Below are positions 9,594 to 16,918 of a DNA stretch of 64,000 nt, piece after piece (within the stretch, counting starts at the first letter, position 1; the number at the start of each line of letters is the position of its first letter). The stretch is from Exiguobacterium sp. Leaf196 (GTDB lineage Bacteria; Bacillota; Bacilli; Exiguobacteriales; Exiguobacteriaceae), in contig NZ_LMPV01000001.1 of NCBI RefSeq assembly GCF_001423965.1, positions 385,908 through 449,907 of the forward strand. Direction: 5' to 3'. The notes below the pieces were generated by a model. It searched no databases. It saw only the letters and a list, made by a program, of their open reading frames with translations, and was not told the DNA's origin. The position numbers and the translations under genes are program-made.

Positions 9594-10145
9594 TTAGATG
9601 CCTTCACCTTTATTTTTTTCCTCAGAAGATTGAGAATCATTTGCTTGTTGATTAGAAGCATCGTGCTCAGCAGGTGGTTCTTCTTTGCCAAGTGCGACAT
9701 CTTTCGCTTCGACGACTTTATTGCTGATAGAACTCAGGTCACCTTTTGTCTCGTTGACTGTATCCTTCACAGTCGAAGCATCAGACTTCACTGTTTCAAG
9801 TTCTGTGTTCACTTTGTCATAAACGTTTTGAACGTCAGACGCCACTTCTTGGATGATACTTGAAGCACTCTTTACCTGATTGATAACTTGTGACGCTTTG
9901 CCCGACGGATCTTCCTTGATGGAAGACGCGAGTGTCGAGACGGAATCCTTCGCACCACGTAAGCTTTGTTTCGTGTTTTGACGGGACGAAGAACTAAGTA
10001 GCGTCAATAGTCCGCCGACAAGGGCACCGATTAACATCCCTGTGACAAGATTAACTTGACGACCTGATGATTCCTCCTGATCAAACTGACGATTCGGATG
10101 TTCTGCGTGCGTTGCGTGTGGATCATGTTGAAGCTTTGGTTCCAT
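9594..10145 (-). CDS. YtxH-like general stress protein
   Basis: A 183-residue protein with a short polar N-terminus rich in His/Asp, a glycine-rich hydrophobic helix VTGMLIGALVGGLLTLL (about residues 34-50) and a long alpha-helical, Ser/Val/Asp-rich region that looks amphipathic. This is the layout of the YtxH family, which in B. subtilis belongs to the sigma-B general stress regulon; the molecular role is unknown. The start ATG 10143-10145 follows AAGGGAG with 9 bases between. A near-perfect sigma-B promoter lies 43-67 bases upstream, which supports the assignment. The C-terminal 40 residues are acidic and low-complexity. Confidence 0.8.
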   Translation of the reverse strand: MEPKLQHDPHATHAEHPNRQFDQEESSGRQVNLVTGMLIGALVGGLLTLLSSSSRQNTKQSLRGAKDSVSTLASSIKEDPSGKASQVINQVKSASSIIQEVASDVQNVYDKVNTELETVKSDASTVKDTVNETKGDLSSISNKVVEAKDVALGKEEPPAEHDASNQQANDSQSSEEKNKGEGI

Positions 10146-10187
10146 GATGAACACTCCCTTGAGATAGTATTTAACCATGATATGGAT

Positions 10188-10212
10188 ATACCCTTGTGAG
10201 CAAATCAAAAAC
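10188..10212 (-). promoter_or_regulatory. sigma-B promoter of YtxH-like gene
   Basis: On the minus strand GTTTTT, 13 bases, GGGTAT. The -10 is a perfect match, the spacing is standard, and the -35 core GTTT is intact. The distance to the start codon is 42 bases. Confidence 0.7.
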
Positions 10213-10244
10213 ATCTAAAAAAAACATGTATTTGAAATGAATTT

Positions 10245-10273
10245 AAAAAGACCACCGTGATATGATGGTCTTA
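10245..10273 (-). terminator. intrinsic terminator of YtzI-like gene
   Basis: On the minus strand AAGACCA ... TGGTCTT with a 10-base loop, followed by TTT and an AT-rich tail. Confidence 0.7.
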
Positions 10274-10278
10274 GAGGT

Positions 10279-10452
10279 TCATTTGTTGGATGAATCATCA
10301 TCATTTTCGTGACGAAGTTTTCGGTTGATTTCATCATAATCGATTTCGATATCGTCCTTGTTGCCCTTATAGCCATATCCTTTTGAAATGACGATGATCG
10401 AGGCGATCAAGACGAATACGATGATGAGAATGGAGACGACATATAGCCACAT
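10279..10452 (-). CDS. ytzI: YtzI-like small membrane protein
   Basis: A 57-residue protein found by reading the gap between two larger genes. It starts MWLYVVSILIIVFVLIASI, a single membrane helix, continues with SKGYGYKG and ends in a charged, Asp-rich tail (HENDDDSSNK). The helix followed by SKGY and a short acidic tail resembles Bacillus YtzI, a small protein of unknown function. The start ATG 10450-10452 is preceded by AAAGGAGGAG, and a terminator follows the stop, so expression as a separate unit is likely. The resemblance is from memory of the family, not a search. Confidence 0.7.
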   Translation of the reverse strand: MWLYVVSILIIVFVLIASIIVISKGYGYKGNKDDIEIDYDEINRKLRHENDDDSSNK

Positions 10453-10578
10453 AGTCCACTCCTCCTTTCGTTCACTTTCTAGTATGACGGAAAAAGCAGC
10501 ATCCGTCTAAACGAAATTGTAGGTTGTGTGCTAAACTGATTTCAGATAAACATGTTAAACGGAACGAGGTGACGGCGG

Positions 10579-11682
10579 ATGAGTATTTTGGTCGTAGATG
10601 ACGAGTTAACAAATTTAATGCTCTTAGAGCGATTGTTAGAAAATGAAGGATATGACGTCGTCAAAGCCATGAGTGGAGAAGAAGCAATCGAATTGATGGA
10701 GGATCCATTGTTCATTGAGCAATTAGATGTCGTCCTGCTCGACGTCGAGATGCCAGGGATCAGCGGAATCGAGGCGACACGTTTGATCCGAAAACGGTTT
10801 GGTCTTGATGAACTACCGATCCTGATCGTCTCGGGTCGATCAAACGAAGAAGATATCGTTGATGGACTGAATGCAGGGGCATCCGATTATACGACGAAAC
10901 CGATCCGAAAAACGGAATTGCTCGCACGAGTTCGTAATGCGATCGGTCTGAAGCAAGCAATCGATGCACGAAAACGATATGAAAAAGTGCTACAAGAAGA
11001 CTTTGATTTGGCGCAAAAACTGCAACAGAGTGTGCTTAGTGCCAATATCGAAGACGATGAGATCCGCATCATGGCGACCTATATCCCGTCTAAGAAACTA
11101 GCGGGAGACATGTATGCCTGGTATCGCATCTCTCAGAATAAATACGGCATCATCTTATTTGACGTCATGGGACACGGTGTCTCCTCTGCATTGATTACGA
11201 TGGGGATGAGTTCAATCTTGTTTGAACTCGTGCACCGGATTGGTGATCCGGCTCAAGTGCTTGAAGAATTGAATCAACAGATGAGTCGACTGTTTCCGGG
11301 AGACGAGACAGAAATCTATTTCACGGCTGTCTACCTTTATATCGACTTAGATGAAATGAAACTCAGCTATGCGAACGCGGGGCATCCACCTGGTTTGTTG
11401 CGGATGAACGATCAAATCATTCCGCTTGAGAATACGGGACTTCCTGTTGGTATGTTCGAAGACTCGACGTATTCGAGCAAGACGATCGACATCGTCTCAC
11501 CAGGATGTGTCTATCTGTACACGGATGGTTTCATGGAATTGTACAGTAAAGGTATTGATGAAGGAATTCACGCCATCCAAAATCTGATTGAACAACAAGG
11601 ACCGAACATCCATCAGCTGATTCAACCGGATCAGAGCGATGAAGCGGATGATCTTTGTCTCGTGACAGTCGAAATCAATTAA
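10579..11682 (+). CDS. response regulator with PP2C (RsbU/SpoIIE) phosphatase
   Basis: A 367-residue protein with two parts. Residues 1-125 are a receiver domain: D7/D8 acidic pair, phospho-acceptor D55 in VVLLDVEMPG, and K107 in TTKPIRK. After a helical linker (about 126-150) comes a PP2C-type phosphatase domain of the SpoIIE/RsbU/RsbP group, with metal ligands D177 (LAGDMYAW) and D195 (FDVMGHG) and a closing TDGFMEL and ADDLCLVTV. Such proteins dephosphorylate anti-anti-sigma factors in partner-switching systems, so it probably controls sigma-B or a related switch on a two-component signal. No rsbV or rsbW gene is in the window; the upstream neighbour has a sigma-B promoter. It is a single-gene unit. 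Confidence 0.9.
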   Translation: MSILVVDDELTNLMLLERLLENEGYDVVKAMSGEEAIELMEDPLFIEQLDVVLLDVEMPGISGIEATRLIRKRFGLDELPILIVSGRSNEEDIVDGLNAGASDYTTKPIRKTELLARVRNAIGLKQAIDARKRYEKVLQEDFDLAQKLQQSVLSANIEDDEIRIMATYIPSKKLAGDMYAWYRISQNKYGIILFDVMGHGVSSALITMGMSSILFELVHRIGDPAQVLEELNQQMSRLFPGDETEIYFTAVYLYIDLDEMKLSYANAGHPPGLLRMNDQIIPLENTGLPVGMFEDSTYSSKTIDIVSPGCVYLYTDGFMELYSKGIDEGIHAIQNLIEQQGPNIHQLIQPDQSDEADDLCLVTVEIN

Positions 11683-11695
11683 CATGTAAATGAAG

Positions 11696-11734
11696 AAGAC
11701 TCAGCGACAGAAACACCGTCACTGAGTCTTTTTT
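11696..11734 (+). terminator. intrinsic terminator after PP2C response regulator
   Basis: AAGACTCAG-C-GAC pairs with GTC-A-CTGAGTCTT, then TTTT. On the minus strand it is followed by TTCTTCATTT, so it may also help end the convergent corA transcript. Confidence 0.85.
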
Positions 11735-11763
11735 GAGTCATGCAAGTCTTGCGCTTACTTGAA

Positions 11764-12699
11764 CTAGAAGAACCTTCTCCGCCATAAGATGAATGCGGCA
11801 AGACCAGAGAAGAAGATCATCATGCCGAAGACAATCCAAAAACCGATGACTTCTCCTTCCCAAGGGACATGGACGTTCATTCCGAACATCCCAGATATCA
11901 TCGTCGGAATCGAGATGACGATCGTAATCGAGGCGAGGAACTTCATGACGAAGTTGACATTGTTCGAGATAACGGAACCAAATGTATCCATCGTCGAACT
12001 GATGATGTCTTTATAGATTTGTGCCATTTCCATTGCTTGCCGGTGTTCGACGAAGACATCTTCGAGTAAATCTTCATCGTCTTCGTGTTTCTCAAGACTC
12101 GGTGTCTTGATGATTCGGTCGAGGACACCATCGTTCGATTTCAAGGATGTCATGAAATAGACCAATGATTTCTGAAGGTTCATGAGTTGAAAGATTTCTT
12201 GATTTCGCATCGAACGTTGTAATTCTTCCTCGAGTTCATCCATCCGTCGATCGATTTGGCGTAGGAAACGGAGATACGAGGAACTGACTTTATAGAGAAT
12301 CTGAAATACGAAGCGCGATCGATAATTCGTCCGGAATCCTCGCAACTTACCACTCGAGAATAACGTCAGGACATCGAGCTGTTGCGAACAAACGGTGATG
12401 AAATGACGGGATGTCACGATGATACCGAGCGGAATCGTATTATAACGGCGTCCTGATGATTCTTCTTCGATGTAGGGAACGTCGACGATCATCAGTAGAC
12501 CTTCTTCATCTTTTTCAAAACGTGGTTTTTCTTCCACGTCCAAAGGGTCATAAATGAAATCCTCTGGAATATTCGTAGCAGCGATGACTTGGTCGGCTTC
12601 ATCCTTGGTCGGATTGACAAGATGGATCCAGGAACCTTTCGTAAACTCCTGTATCTCGTTGACTGCCCCAGTGACATCGCTTCGATAAATCGTCAACAT
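11764..12699 (-). CDS. corA: CorA-family magnesium transporter
   Basis: A 311-residue CorA-type divalent cation channel. The N-terminal cytoplasmic alpha/beta domain (1-150) leads into long helices (150-245), then two C-terminal membrane helices (about 252-272 and 284-305) joined by the signature GMN (residues 273-275, here FGMN), and a basic tail WRRRFF. It forms pentamers that let in Mg2+ (in some members Co2+ or Ni2+, or Zn2+ export). The length is normal. A clear sigma-A promoter lies upstream. It is flanked by convergent and divergent signalling genes with no functional link evident. Confidence 0.95.
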   Translation of the reverse strand: MLTIYRSDVTGAVNEIQEFTKGSWIHLVNPTKDEADQVIAATNIPEDFIYDPLDVEEKPRFEKDEEGLLMIVDVPYIEEESSGRRYNTIPLGIIVTSRHFITVCSQQLDVLTLFSSGKLRGFRTNYRSRFVFQILYKVSSSYLRFLRQIDRRMDELEEELQRSMRNQEIFQLMNLQKSLVYFMTSLKSNDGVLDRIIKTPSLEKHEDDEDLLEDVFVEHRQAMEMAQIYKDIISSTMDTFGSVISNNVNFVMKFLASITIVISIPTMISGMFGMNVHVPWEGEVIGFWIVFGMMIFFSGLAAFILWRRRFF

Positions 12700-12730
12700 A
12701 TTGTCTATCCCTCCTGCTCTTCACTGTCTC

Positions 12731-12760
12731 ATTATAGAAATAGAAACGATGGCGTGTAAA
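12731..12760 (-). promoter_or_regulatory. sigma-A promoter of corA
   Basis: On the minus strand TTTACA (12755-12760), 18 bases, TATAAT (12731-12736). Confidence 0.65.
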
Positions 12761-12821
12761 TGATTCTCCGATTTTTTTTTACGAAGATTAGTGATAAGAT
12801 GAAAACAGAGGAGGGGAAGAC

Positions 12822-13190
12822 ATGCCTTTTTTTAATGCTAAGAAGCTCGAAGAACTTCAATCGATCGCGGGTGGAGATCACGCGTTCCTTCAAAAAATTG
12901 GAGAAACGTATATCGCGCAGTTCGATCGAAAGTTTCCTGAACTAAAAGATGCCGTCGCTAAGCAAGATGCTGAGCAAACTGAAAAGCTCGCTCACTTGCT
13001 AAAAGGTGCTTCCTATTCCGTTGCCGCTGATGATTTAGCCGATGATTTCGAACTGCTTGAAAAAGAAGCAGAATCCGGTTCTATGACCGGGACGCAAGAA
13101 ATCGTCGATCGGATTGAAGACAGCATGGTTGAATTCCGGGTCATCTGGCTCGATGTGTTTACTGGAAAAAATCTTGACGTACTGCGTTGA
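12822..13190 (+). CDS. free-standing HPt domain protein
   Basis: A 122-residue all-helical protein consisting of a single histidine phosphotransfer domain. The phospho-acceptor is H58 in KLAHLLKGASYSVAADDL, which follows the HPt pattern (AHxLKG-x-S). It would pass phosphate between a sensor kinase and response regulators. Separate HPt proteins are uncommon in Bacilli, where the phosphotransferase of phosphorelays is usually Spo0B, and no hybrid kinase is nearby. It lies between the PP2C response regulator and CheV, both of which carry receiver domains that could be its partners. ATG 12822 has GAGGGG 6 bases upstream. The sequence before it shows no clear promoter. Confidence 0.85.
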   Translation: MPFFNAKKLEELQSIAGGDHAFLQKIGETYIAQFDRKFPELKDAVAKQDAEQTEKLAHLLKGASYSVAADDLADDFELLEKEAESGSMTGTQEIVDRIEDSMVEFRVIWLDVFTGKNLDVLR

Positions 13191-13205
13191 GGAATCGAAT
13201 AGATT

Positions 13206-13235
13206 AAAAAAGCCGACATCTCGTCGGCTTTTTTT
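13206..13235. terminator. bidirectional intrinsic terminator
   Basis: AAAAAAGCCGAC-ATCTC-GTCGGCTTTTTT: a 12-bp stem counting the A/T arms, with T-runs on both strands, between the convergent HPt and cheV genes. Confidence 0.9.
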
Positions 13236-13236
13236 C

Positions 13237-14115
13237 TTATAAGACGTATGAATCAACCGTTTCGATCAATCGACCGATTTCCGGTTTCGTGATTTGTGCA
13301 TTAACACCAACGGATTCGCCTTTATGGCGTAAATCGTCGGAAATCAAGGAAGAGAAGACAATGATCGGCAGTTCTGCATAACGATCATCTTCACGGAGTC
13401 GTTTCGTTAAATGAAGTCCATCCATCTTGGGCATTTCAATATCCGTAATCAGGAGATCACAGTTGCTTCCTTGTTCGAAAGCATCGAATGCGTCTTTCCC
13501 ATTGATGAACCACTTCAGTCCGTGGTAACCGGCTTCCTCGAGTGTTTCGATGATCAACGTCCGGAGCATTTCCGAGTCTTCGGCAATCCAGATGATTTTA
13601 TCGGACCGGTCACGGGACTGGACGCGACGTCCTTCTTCGCGGGCGAAGATATCCTTGCGTGAGAGCTCAAGGGCAATTTTTTCATAGTCGAGCAGGATGA
13701 TCATCTTGTCTCCCGTTTTGACGACACCATTCGTTAACCCTTCGATGCCACGAGCGAGTTCGTTTGGTGTATCGATCTGCTCCCATGAGATACGGCGGAT
13801 TTCCGTCACGGAATCAACGCGTAGGACACTCTTTTCTCCATTGAATTCACAGATGATCAGTCGATCCTCGGTTGCTTCGTCGTGGGGAACACCGATGACT
13901 GTAGGCAAATCGATCACCGTCATGACCTCGCCGCGGAGTTCGATCAATCCTTTGACAGCATCCGGTGTACCCGGAAGTGGTGTCATCGGGAGCGGAACGA
14001 TGATTTCCCGAACCTTCATGACGTTGATACCGAACGTATACGGACCACAATGGAAGATGACGATCTCGAGTTCGTTCGTGCCGGCTTCTAATAAAATATC
14101 GTGCTGATTGTACAT
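13237..14115 (-). CDS. cheV: chemotaxis coupling protein CheV
   Basis: A 292-residue fusion of an N-terminal CheW domain (about 13-150; block GLIELRGEVMTVIDL) and a C-terminal receiver domain (about 172-292) with phospho-acceptor D225 in LLITDIEMPKMDG and acidic pair E179/D180. CheV couples receptors to the CheA kinase, and its phosphorylation drives adaptation. It is encoded alone, as in B. subtilis. A sigma-D type promoter lies just upstream, placing it in the motility regulon. Start ATG 14113-14115, preceded by AAAGGGG about 12 bases away. Confidence 0.95.
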   Translation of the reverse strand: MYNQHDILLEAGTNELEIVIFHCGPYTFGINVMKVREIIVPLPMTPLPGTPDAVKGLIELRGEVMTVIDLPTVIGVPHDEATEDRLIICEFNGEKSVLRVDSVTEIRRISWEQIDTPNELARGIEGLTNGVVKTGDKMIILLDYEKIALELSRKDIFAREEGRRVQSRDRSDKIIWIAEDSEMLRTLIIETLEEAGYHGLKWFINGKDAFDAFEQGSNCDLLITDIEMPKMDGLHLTKRLREDDRYAELPIIVFSSLISDDLRHKGESVGVNAQITKPEIGRLIETVDSYVL

Positions 14116-14159
14116 ATGGTTGTGCCCCTTTCCATTACCTTCACTTCACTTCTGACTAG

Positions 14160-14187
14160 TTATCGGCATGCTACGTTAAAAATTCTA
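14160..14187 (-). promoter_or_regulatory. sigma-D (flagellar) promoter of cheV
   Basis: On the minus strand TAGAATTT, 12 bases, GCCGATAA. The -10 is a perfect sigma-28 element, and the -35 agrees with TAAAGTTT at 6 of 8 positions. Confidence 0.7.
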
Positions 14188-14210
14188 GTTCTGAATCGAC
14201 AAAAAAAGTG

Positions 14211-14225
14211 TTGTAATCGCTTTCA
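14211..14225 (+). promoter_or_regulatory. cre site upstream of gapN
   Basis: TTGTAATCGCTTTCA fits WTGNAANCGNWNNCW fully. Its centre is about 64 bases before the start point implied by the gapN promoter (14246-14275). That is the region where CcpA sites activate genes such as ackA, rather than the downstream position typical of repression. Confidence 0.65.
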
Positions 14226-14245
14226 TAATATGTTAAGCAAAAAGT

Positions 14246-14275
14246 TTGGCATTTGTCAGACCAATTGATTACAAT
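14246..14275 (+). promoter_or_regulatory. sigma-A promoter of gapN
   Basis: TTGGCA (14246-14251), 18 bases, TACAAT (14270-14275). The leader is about 50 bases. A TCAGAC-containing segment (14255-14262) lies inside the spacer and resembles the palindromes before xerD and deoB. Confidence 0.6.
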
Positions 14276-14333
14276 AAGCTATGCAGCCACACACTGAAAT
14301 GAGAGAGATAAAAATAAATGGAGGTAGAGTGGA

Positions 14334-15773
14334 ATGACTACAGCAACAACCTACACATTTTTACTAGATGGAAAATGGCATGAAAGTGAATCAAAAGAGA
14401 CGATTGAAATCTCTTCACCATATAAAGAGGATCTTGTCGGTCGTGTTCAAGCGATGACAAAACCAGAAGTCGATCGTGCCATCGCTTCAGCGAAAGCGGC
14501 ACAAGCAGAGTGGGCAAAACAACCAGCGAACAAACGGGCTGAACTGCTTCACGCTTGGGCAACGGAACTCGAGAAACGTGCGGACGAAATCGGTGAAGTC
14601 ATCATGCGCGAAGTCGGTAAAGGACGTGCAGATGGCGTCAAAGAAGTCAAACGGACAGCTGAAATCATTCGCTACACTGCGGAAGAAGGTCTCCGTTTCG
14701 ACGGTCAGATGATGCAAGGGGATTCGTTCCCAGGCGGTAGCGCGAAAAAAATCGCGGTCATCAAAAAAGCGCCACTCGGTGTCGTGCTTGCCATCTCACC
14801 GTTCAACTACCCAGTTAACTTGGCAGCAGCGAAACTCGCACCTGCACTCATGACAGGGAACGCCGTCGTCTTTAAACCGGCAACACAAGGTTCAATCAGC
14901 GGTATCTTGATGGTCGAGGCACTCGTCGCAGCAGGCCTTCCAGCTGGACTCGTCAACATCGTCACAGGTCGTGGATCAGTCATCGGTGATTACTTGACAG
15001 CTCATCCGGGAATCAACATGATCACATTCACAGGTGGTACAGGAACAGGACAACATTTATCACGTCAATCGGCAATGATTCCACTTGTCCTTGAACTCGG
15101 TGGAAAAGACCCTGCACTCGTTCTTGAGGATGCGAACCTGTCCCTTGCAGCAGATCACATCATCAGTGGTGCATTCTCTTACTCAGGTCAACGTTGTACA
15201 GCAATCAAACGTGTCTTCGTTCTCGATCACCAAGCGGATGCGCTTATTGAAGAACTTAAGACTCGAATTGCGAAATTGACAGTCGGTTCACCTGAACAAG
15301 AAAGTGTCGTCGTACCACTCATCGATACGAAATCAGCGGACTTCGTCGAAGGCTTGATTACGGACGCAACAGACAAGGGCGCAACGCTCGTCACAGGTGG
15401 CGGACGTACAGCGAACTTGATCGAACCAACACTTCTTGACAACGTGACACGTGACATGCGCGTCGCTTGGGAAGAGCCGTTCGGACCAGTTCTTCCAATT
15501 ATTCGTGTTAACTCGGTCGACGAAATGATCGCATACTCGAACGAATCAGAATACGGTCTTCAAGCAAGTGTCTTCACGGAAAACATCGATGCTGCGTTTG
15601 CGGTAGCGGACGCGCTTGAAACAGGTTCTGTTCAAATCAATGGACGGACGGAACGTGGTCCTGACCACTTCCCATTCATCGGTGTTAAATCATCGGGTCT
15701 TGGTGTTCAAGGTGTCGGACGTAGCTTAGCTTCGATGACACGCGACAAATTAACAGTCCTCAACTTAAAATAA
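14334..15773 (+). CDS. gapN: NADP-dependent glyceraldehyde-3-phosphate dehydrogenase
   Basis: A 479-residue non-phosphorylating GAPDH of the aldehyde dehydrogenase superfamily. It oxidises glyceraldehyde 3-phosphate irreversibly to 3-phosphoglycerate, giving NADPH and bypassing the ATP-forming step. Catalytic C288 (SGQRCTAIKRV) and E254 (LELGGKDP) are in place, 4 residues later than in the Streptococcus mutans enzyme. The C-terminal run NGRTERGPDHFPFIG is diagnostic of GapN against other ALDHs because it helps bind the substrate phosphate. It is a single gene with its own promoter, an upstream cre site and a terminator. The start ATG 14334 follows GGAGGT. Confidence 0.95.
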   Translation: MTTATTYTFLLDGKWHESESKETIEISSPYKEDLVGRVQAMTKPEVDRAIASAKAAQAEWAKQPANKRAELLHAWATELEKRADEIGEVIMREVGKGRADGVKEVKRTAEIIRYTAEEGLRFDGQMMQGDSFPGGSAKKIAVIKKAPLGVVLAISPFNYPVNLAAAKLAPALMTGNAVVFKPATQGSISGILMVEALVAAGLPAGLVNIVTGRGSVIGDYLTAHPGINMITFTGGTGTGQHLSRQSAMIPLVLELGGKDPALVLEDANLSLAADHIISGAFSYSGQRCTAIKRVFVLDHQADALIEELKTRIAKLTVGSPEQESVVVPLIDTKSADFVEGLITDATDKGATLVTGGGRTANLIEPTLLDNVTRDMRVAWEEPFGPVLPIIRVNSVDEMIAYSNESEYGLQASVFTENIDAAFAVADALETGSVQINGRTERGPDHFPFIGVKSSGLGVQGVGRSLASMTRDKLTVLNLK

Positions 15774-15780
15774 GTTTTTG

Positions 15781-15816
15781 ACCGACCTTTCAATCTGCGG
15801 AAAGGTCGGTTTTTTG
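15781..15816 (+). terminator. intrinsic terminator of gapN
   Basis: ACCGACCTTTC pairs with GAAAGGTCGGT (11 bp) and is followed by TTTTT. Confidence 0.9.
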
Positions 15817-15834
15817 TGCATCCATTTCTTATAC

Positions 15835-15850
15835 TCTAGCGTAAGCTAGA
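15835..15850. repeat. inverted repeat before MBL-Ynj operon
   Basis: TCTAGC-GTAA-GCTAGA is a perfect 6-bp dyad 31 bases upstream of the -35 element of the operon promoter. It may be an operator; no regulator gene is adjacent to suggest which. Confidence 0.35.
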
Positions 15851-15880
15851 CAACAAATATCATCCGTTGACGCACAAAGT

Positions 15881-15910
15881 TTGGCGCTATAGCTTCATTC
15901 TCTCTATAAT
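15881..15910 (+). promoter_or_regulatory. sigma-A promoter of MBL-SDR-Ynj operon
   Basis: TTGGCG (15881-15886), 18 bases, TATAAT (15905-15910), 36 bases before the first start codon. No other promoter or terminator is evident until 22431, so it may drive eight genes. Confidence 0.6.
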
Positions 15911-15946
15911 GAAAGAAAATGGACGAGAGAAAAGAGGCGTGTAGGC

Positions 15947-16918
15947 ATGACTGTAGCAGACGAAATCATCCCGATTCCGATTCCCACACCATTTCCTGTA
16001 GGGGACGTGAACTGTTATGTGTTACGAACGGAAGGGGAAAACATCCTCATTGATTGTGGACCCGATACACTCGAGGCGTGGCAAATGATGCAACAGACGC
16101 TTGCGCGACACGATTTGCGGGTTGAGGATTTAGATCGTGTCATCGTGACGCATCACCATGCGGATCATGCTGGGATGGCACATCGATTTTCAGAGAAAGG
16201 CATTCCTGTCTATGGACATGCGCGGTTGCGCCCGTATTTGGAACAGGACGAGACGTTCCTAAACAATGGGGACGTGTTCTTACGTCGACTGGCGACTTCA
16301 TTTGGTGTTCCGTCAGCGATTCAAGAGATGTTACCGAGCTATCAATCTGCCTTAAAATGGCTTGGAAAAGGTCAGCTTGATTTCATATTAAAGGAAGGCG
16401 ACGCAATTACACCTTCTGGGCGATATCGCGTCATCGAACTGCCAGGTCATGCGAGTGACCAAATCGGAATTTTAAGCGACGATGGTATATTGTTCGCGGC
16501 GGATCATCTGCTGGACCGGGTCGAACCGAACCCGTTGCTTGAACAACCGCAACCGGGTGATGACGTGCTCGTGAAACGACCCGTTCTTGCGTATCTTGAC
16601 TCCTTGGAAAAACTACAAGGAGAACAGATCCGAATTGCGTATACTGGTCATGGTGATCCGATTCGCGATGTCGCGGCACTCGTTGAAGAACGATTGATGC
16701 AACGCAAGGCACGCGGCGATCAACTGTTAAAGTATTTTTCAGAAGAGCATACGTTATTTGAATTAGCACAAGTGACGTATGGGAATCGATTGAAAAAATC
16801 ATTCCCACTCGTCATGAGTGAAATGAAGGCACGTCTTGATACGCTCGTCGCACGTGGTGCGATTACGGTTGAGAAACGATCTGGTATCCTCTACTATTCG
16901 AAAATGGAGGAAGTTTAA
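15947..16918 (+). CDS. MBL-fold metallo-hydrolase
   Basis: A 323-residue metallo-beta-lactamase fold hydrolase. The zinc motif is THHHADHAG (H69, H71, D73, H74), with further ligands expected at H in ELPGHASDQ and D in LFAADHLL. The C-terminal 80 residues (from about 240) look like a small winged-helix/LACTB2-type domain. The reaction is unknown; relatives hydrolyse thioesters, phosphodiesters or RNA. It is the first gene of a tight operon, and its stop overlaps the next start by one base (TAATG). The association with the Ynj-like genes suggests a small-molecule or lipid-headgroup hydrolase, but that is inference. Confidence 0.85.
   Translation: MTVADEIIPIPIPTPFPVGDVNCYVLRTEGENILIDCGPDTLEAWQMMQQTLARHDLRVEDLDRVIVTHHHADHAGMAHRFSEKGIPVYGHARLRPYLEQDETFLNNGDVFLRRLATSFGVPSAIQEMLPSYQSALKWLGKGQLDFILKEGDAITPSGRYRVIELPGHASDQIGILSDDGILFAADHLLDRVEPNPLLEQPQPGDDVLVKRPVLAYLDSLEKLQGEQIRIAYTGHGDPIRDVAALVEERLMQRKARGDQLLKYFSEEHTLFELAQVTYGNRLKKSFPLVMSEMKARLDTLVARGAITVEKRSGILYYSKMEEV

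Noticed and set aside
10579-10960. Stand-alone receiver protein followed by a separate phosphatase
   Set aside because: The frame is continuous through receiver, linker and PP2C domains with no internal start site of quality.
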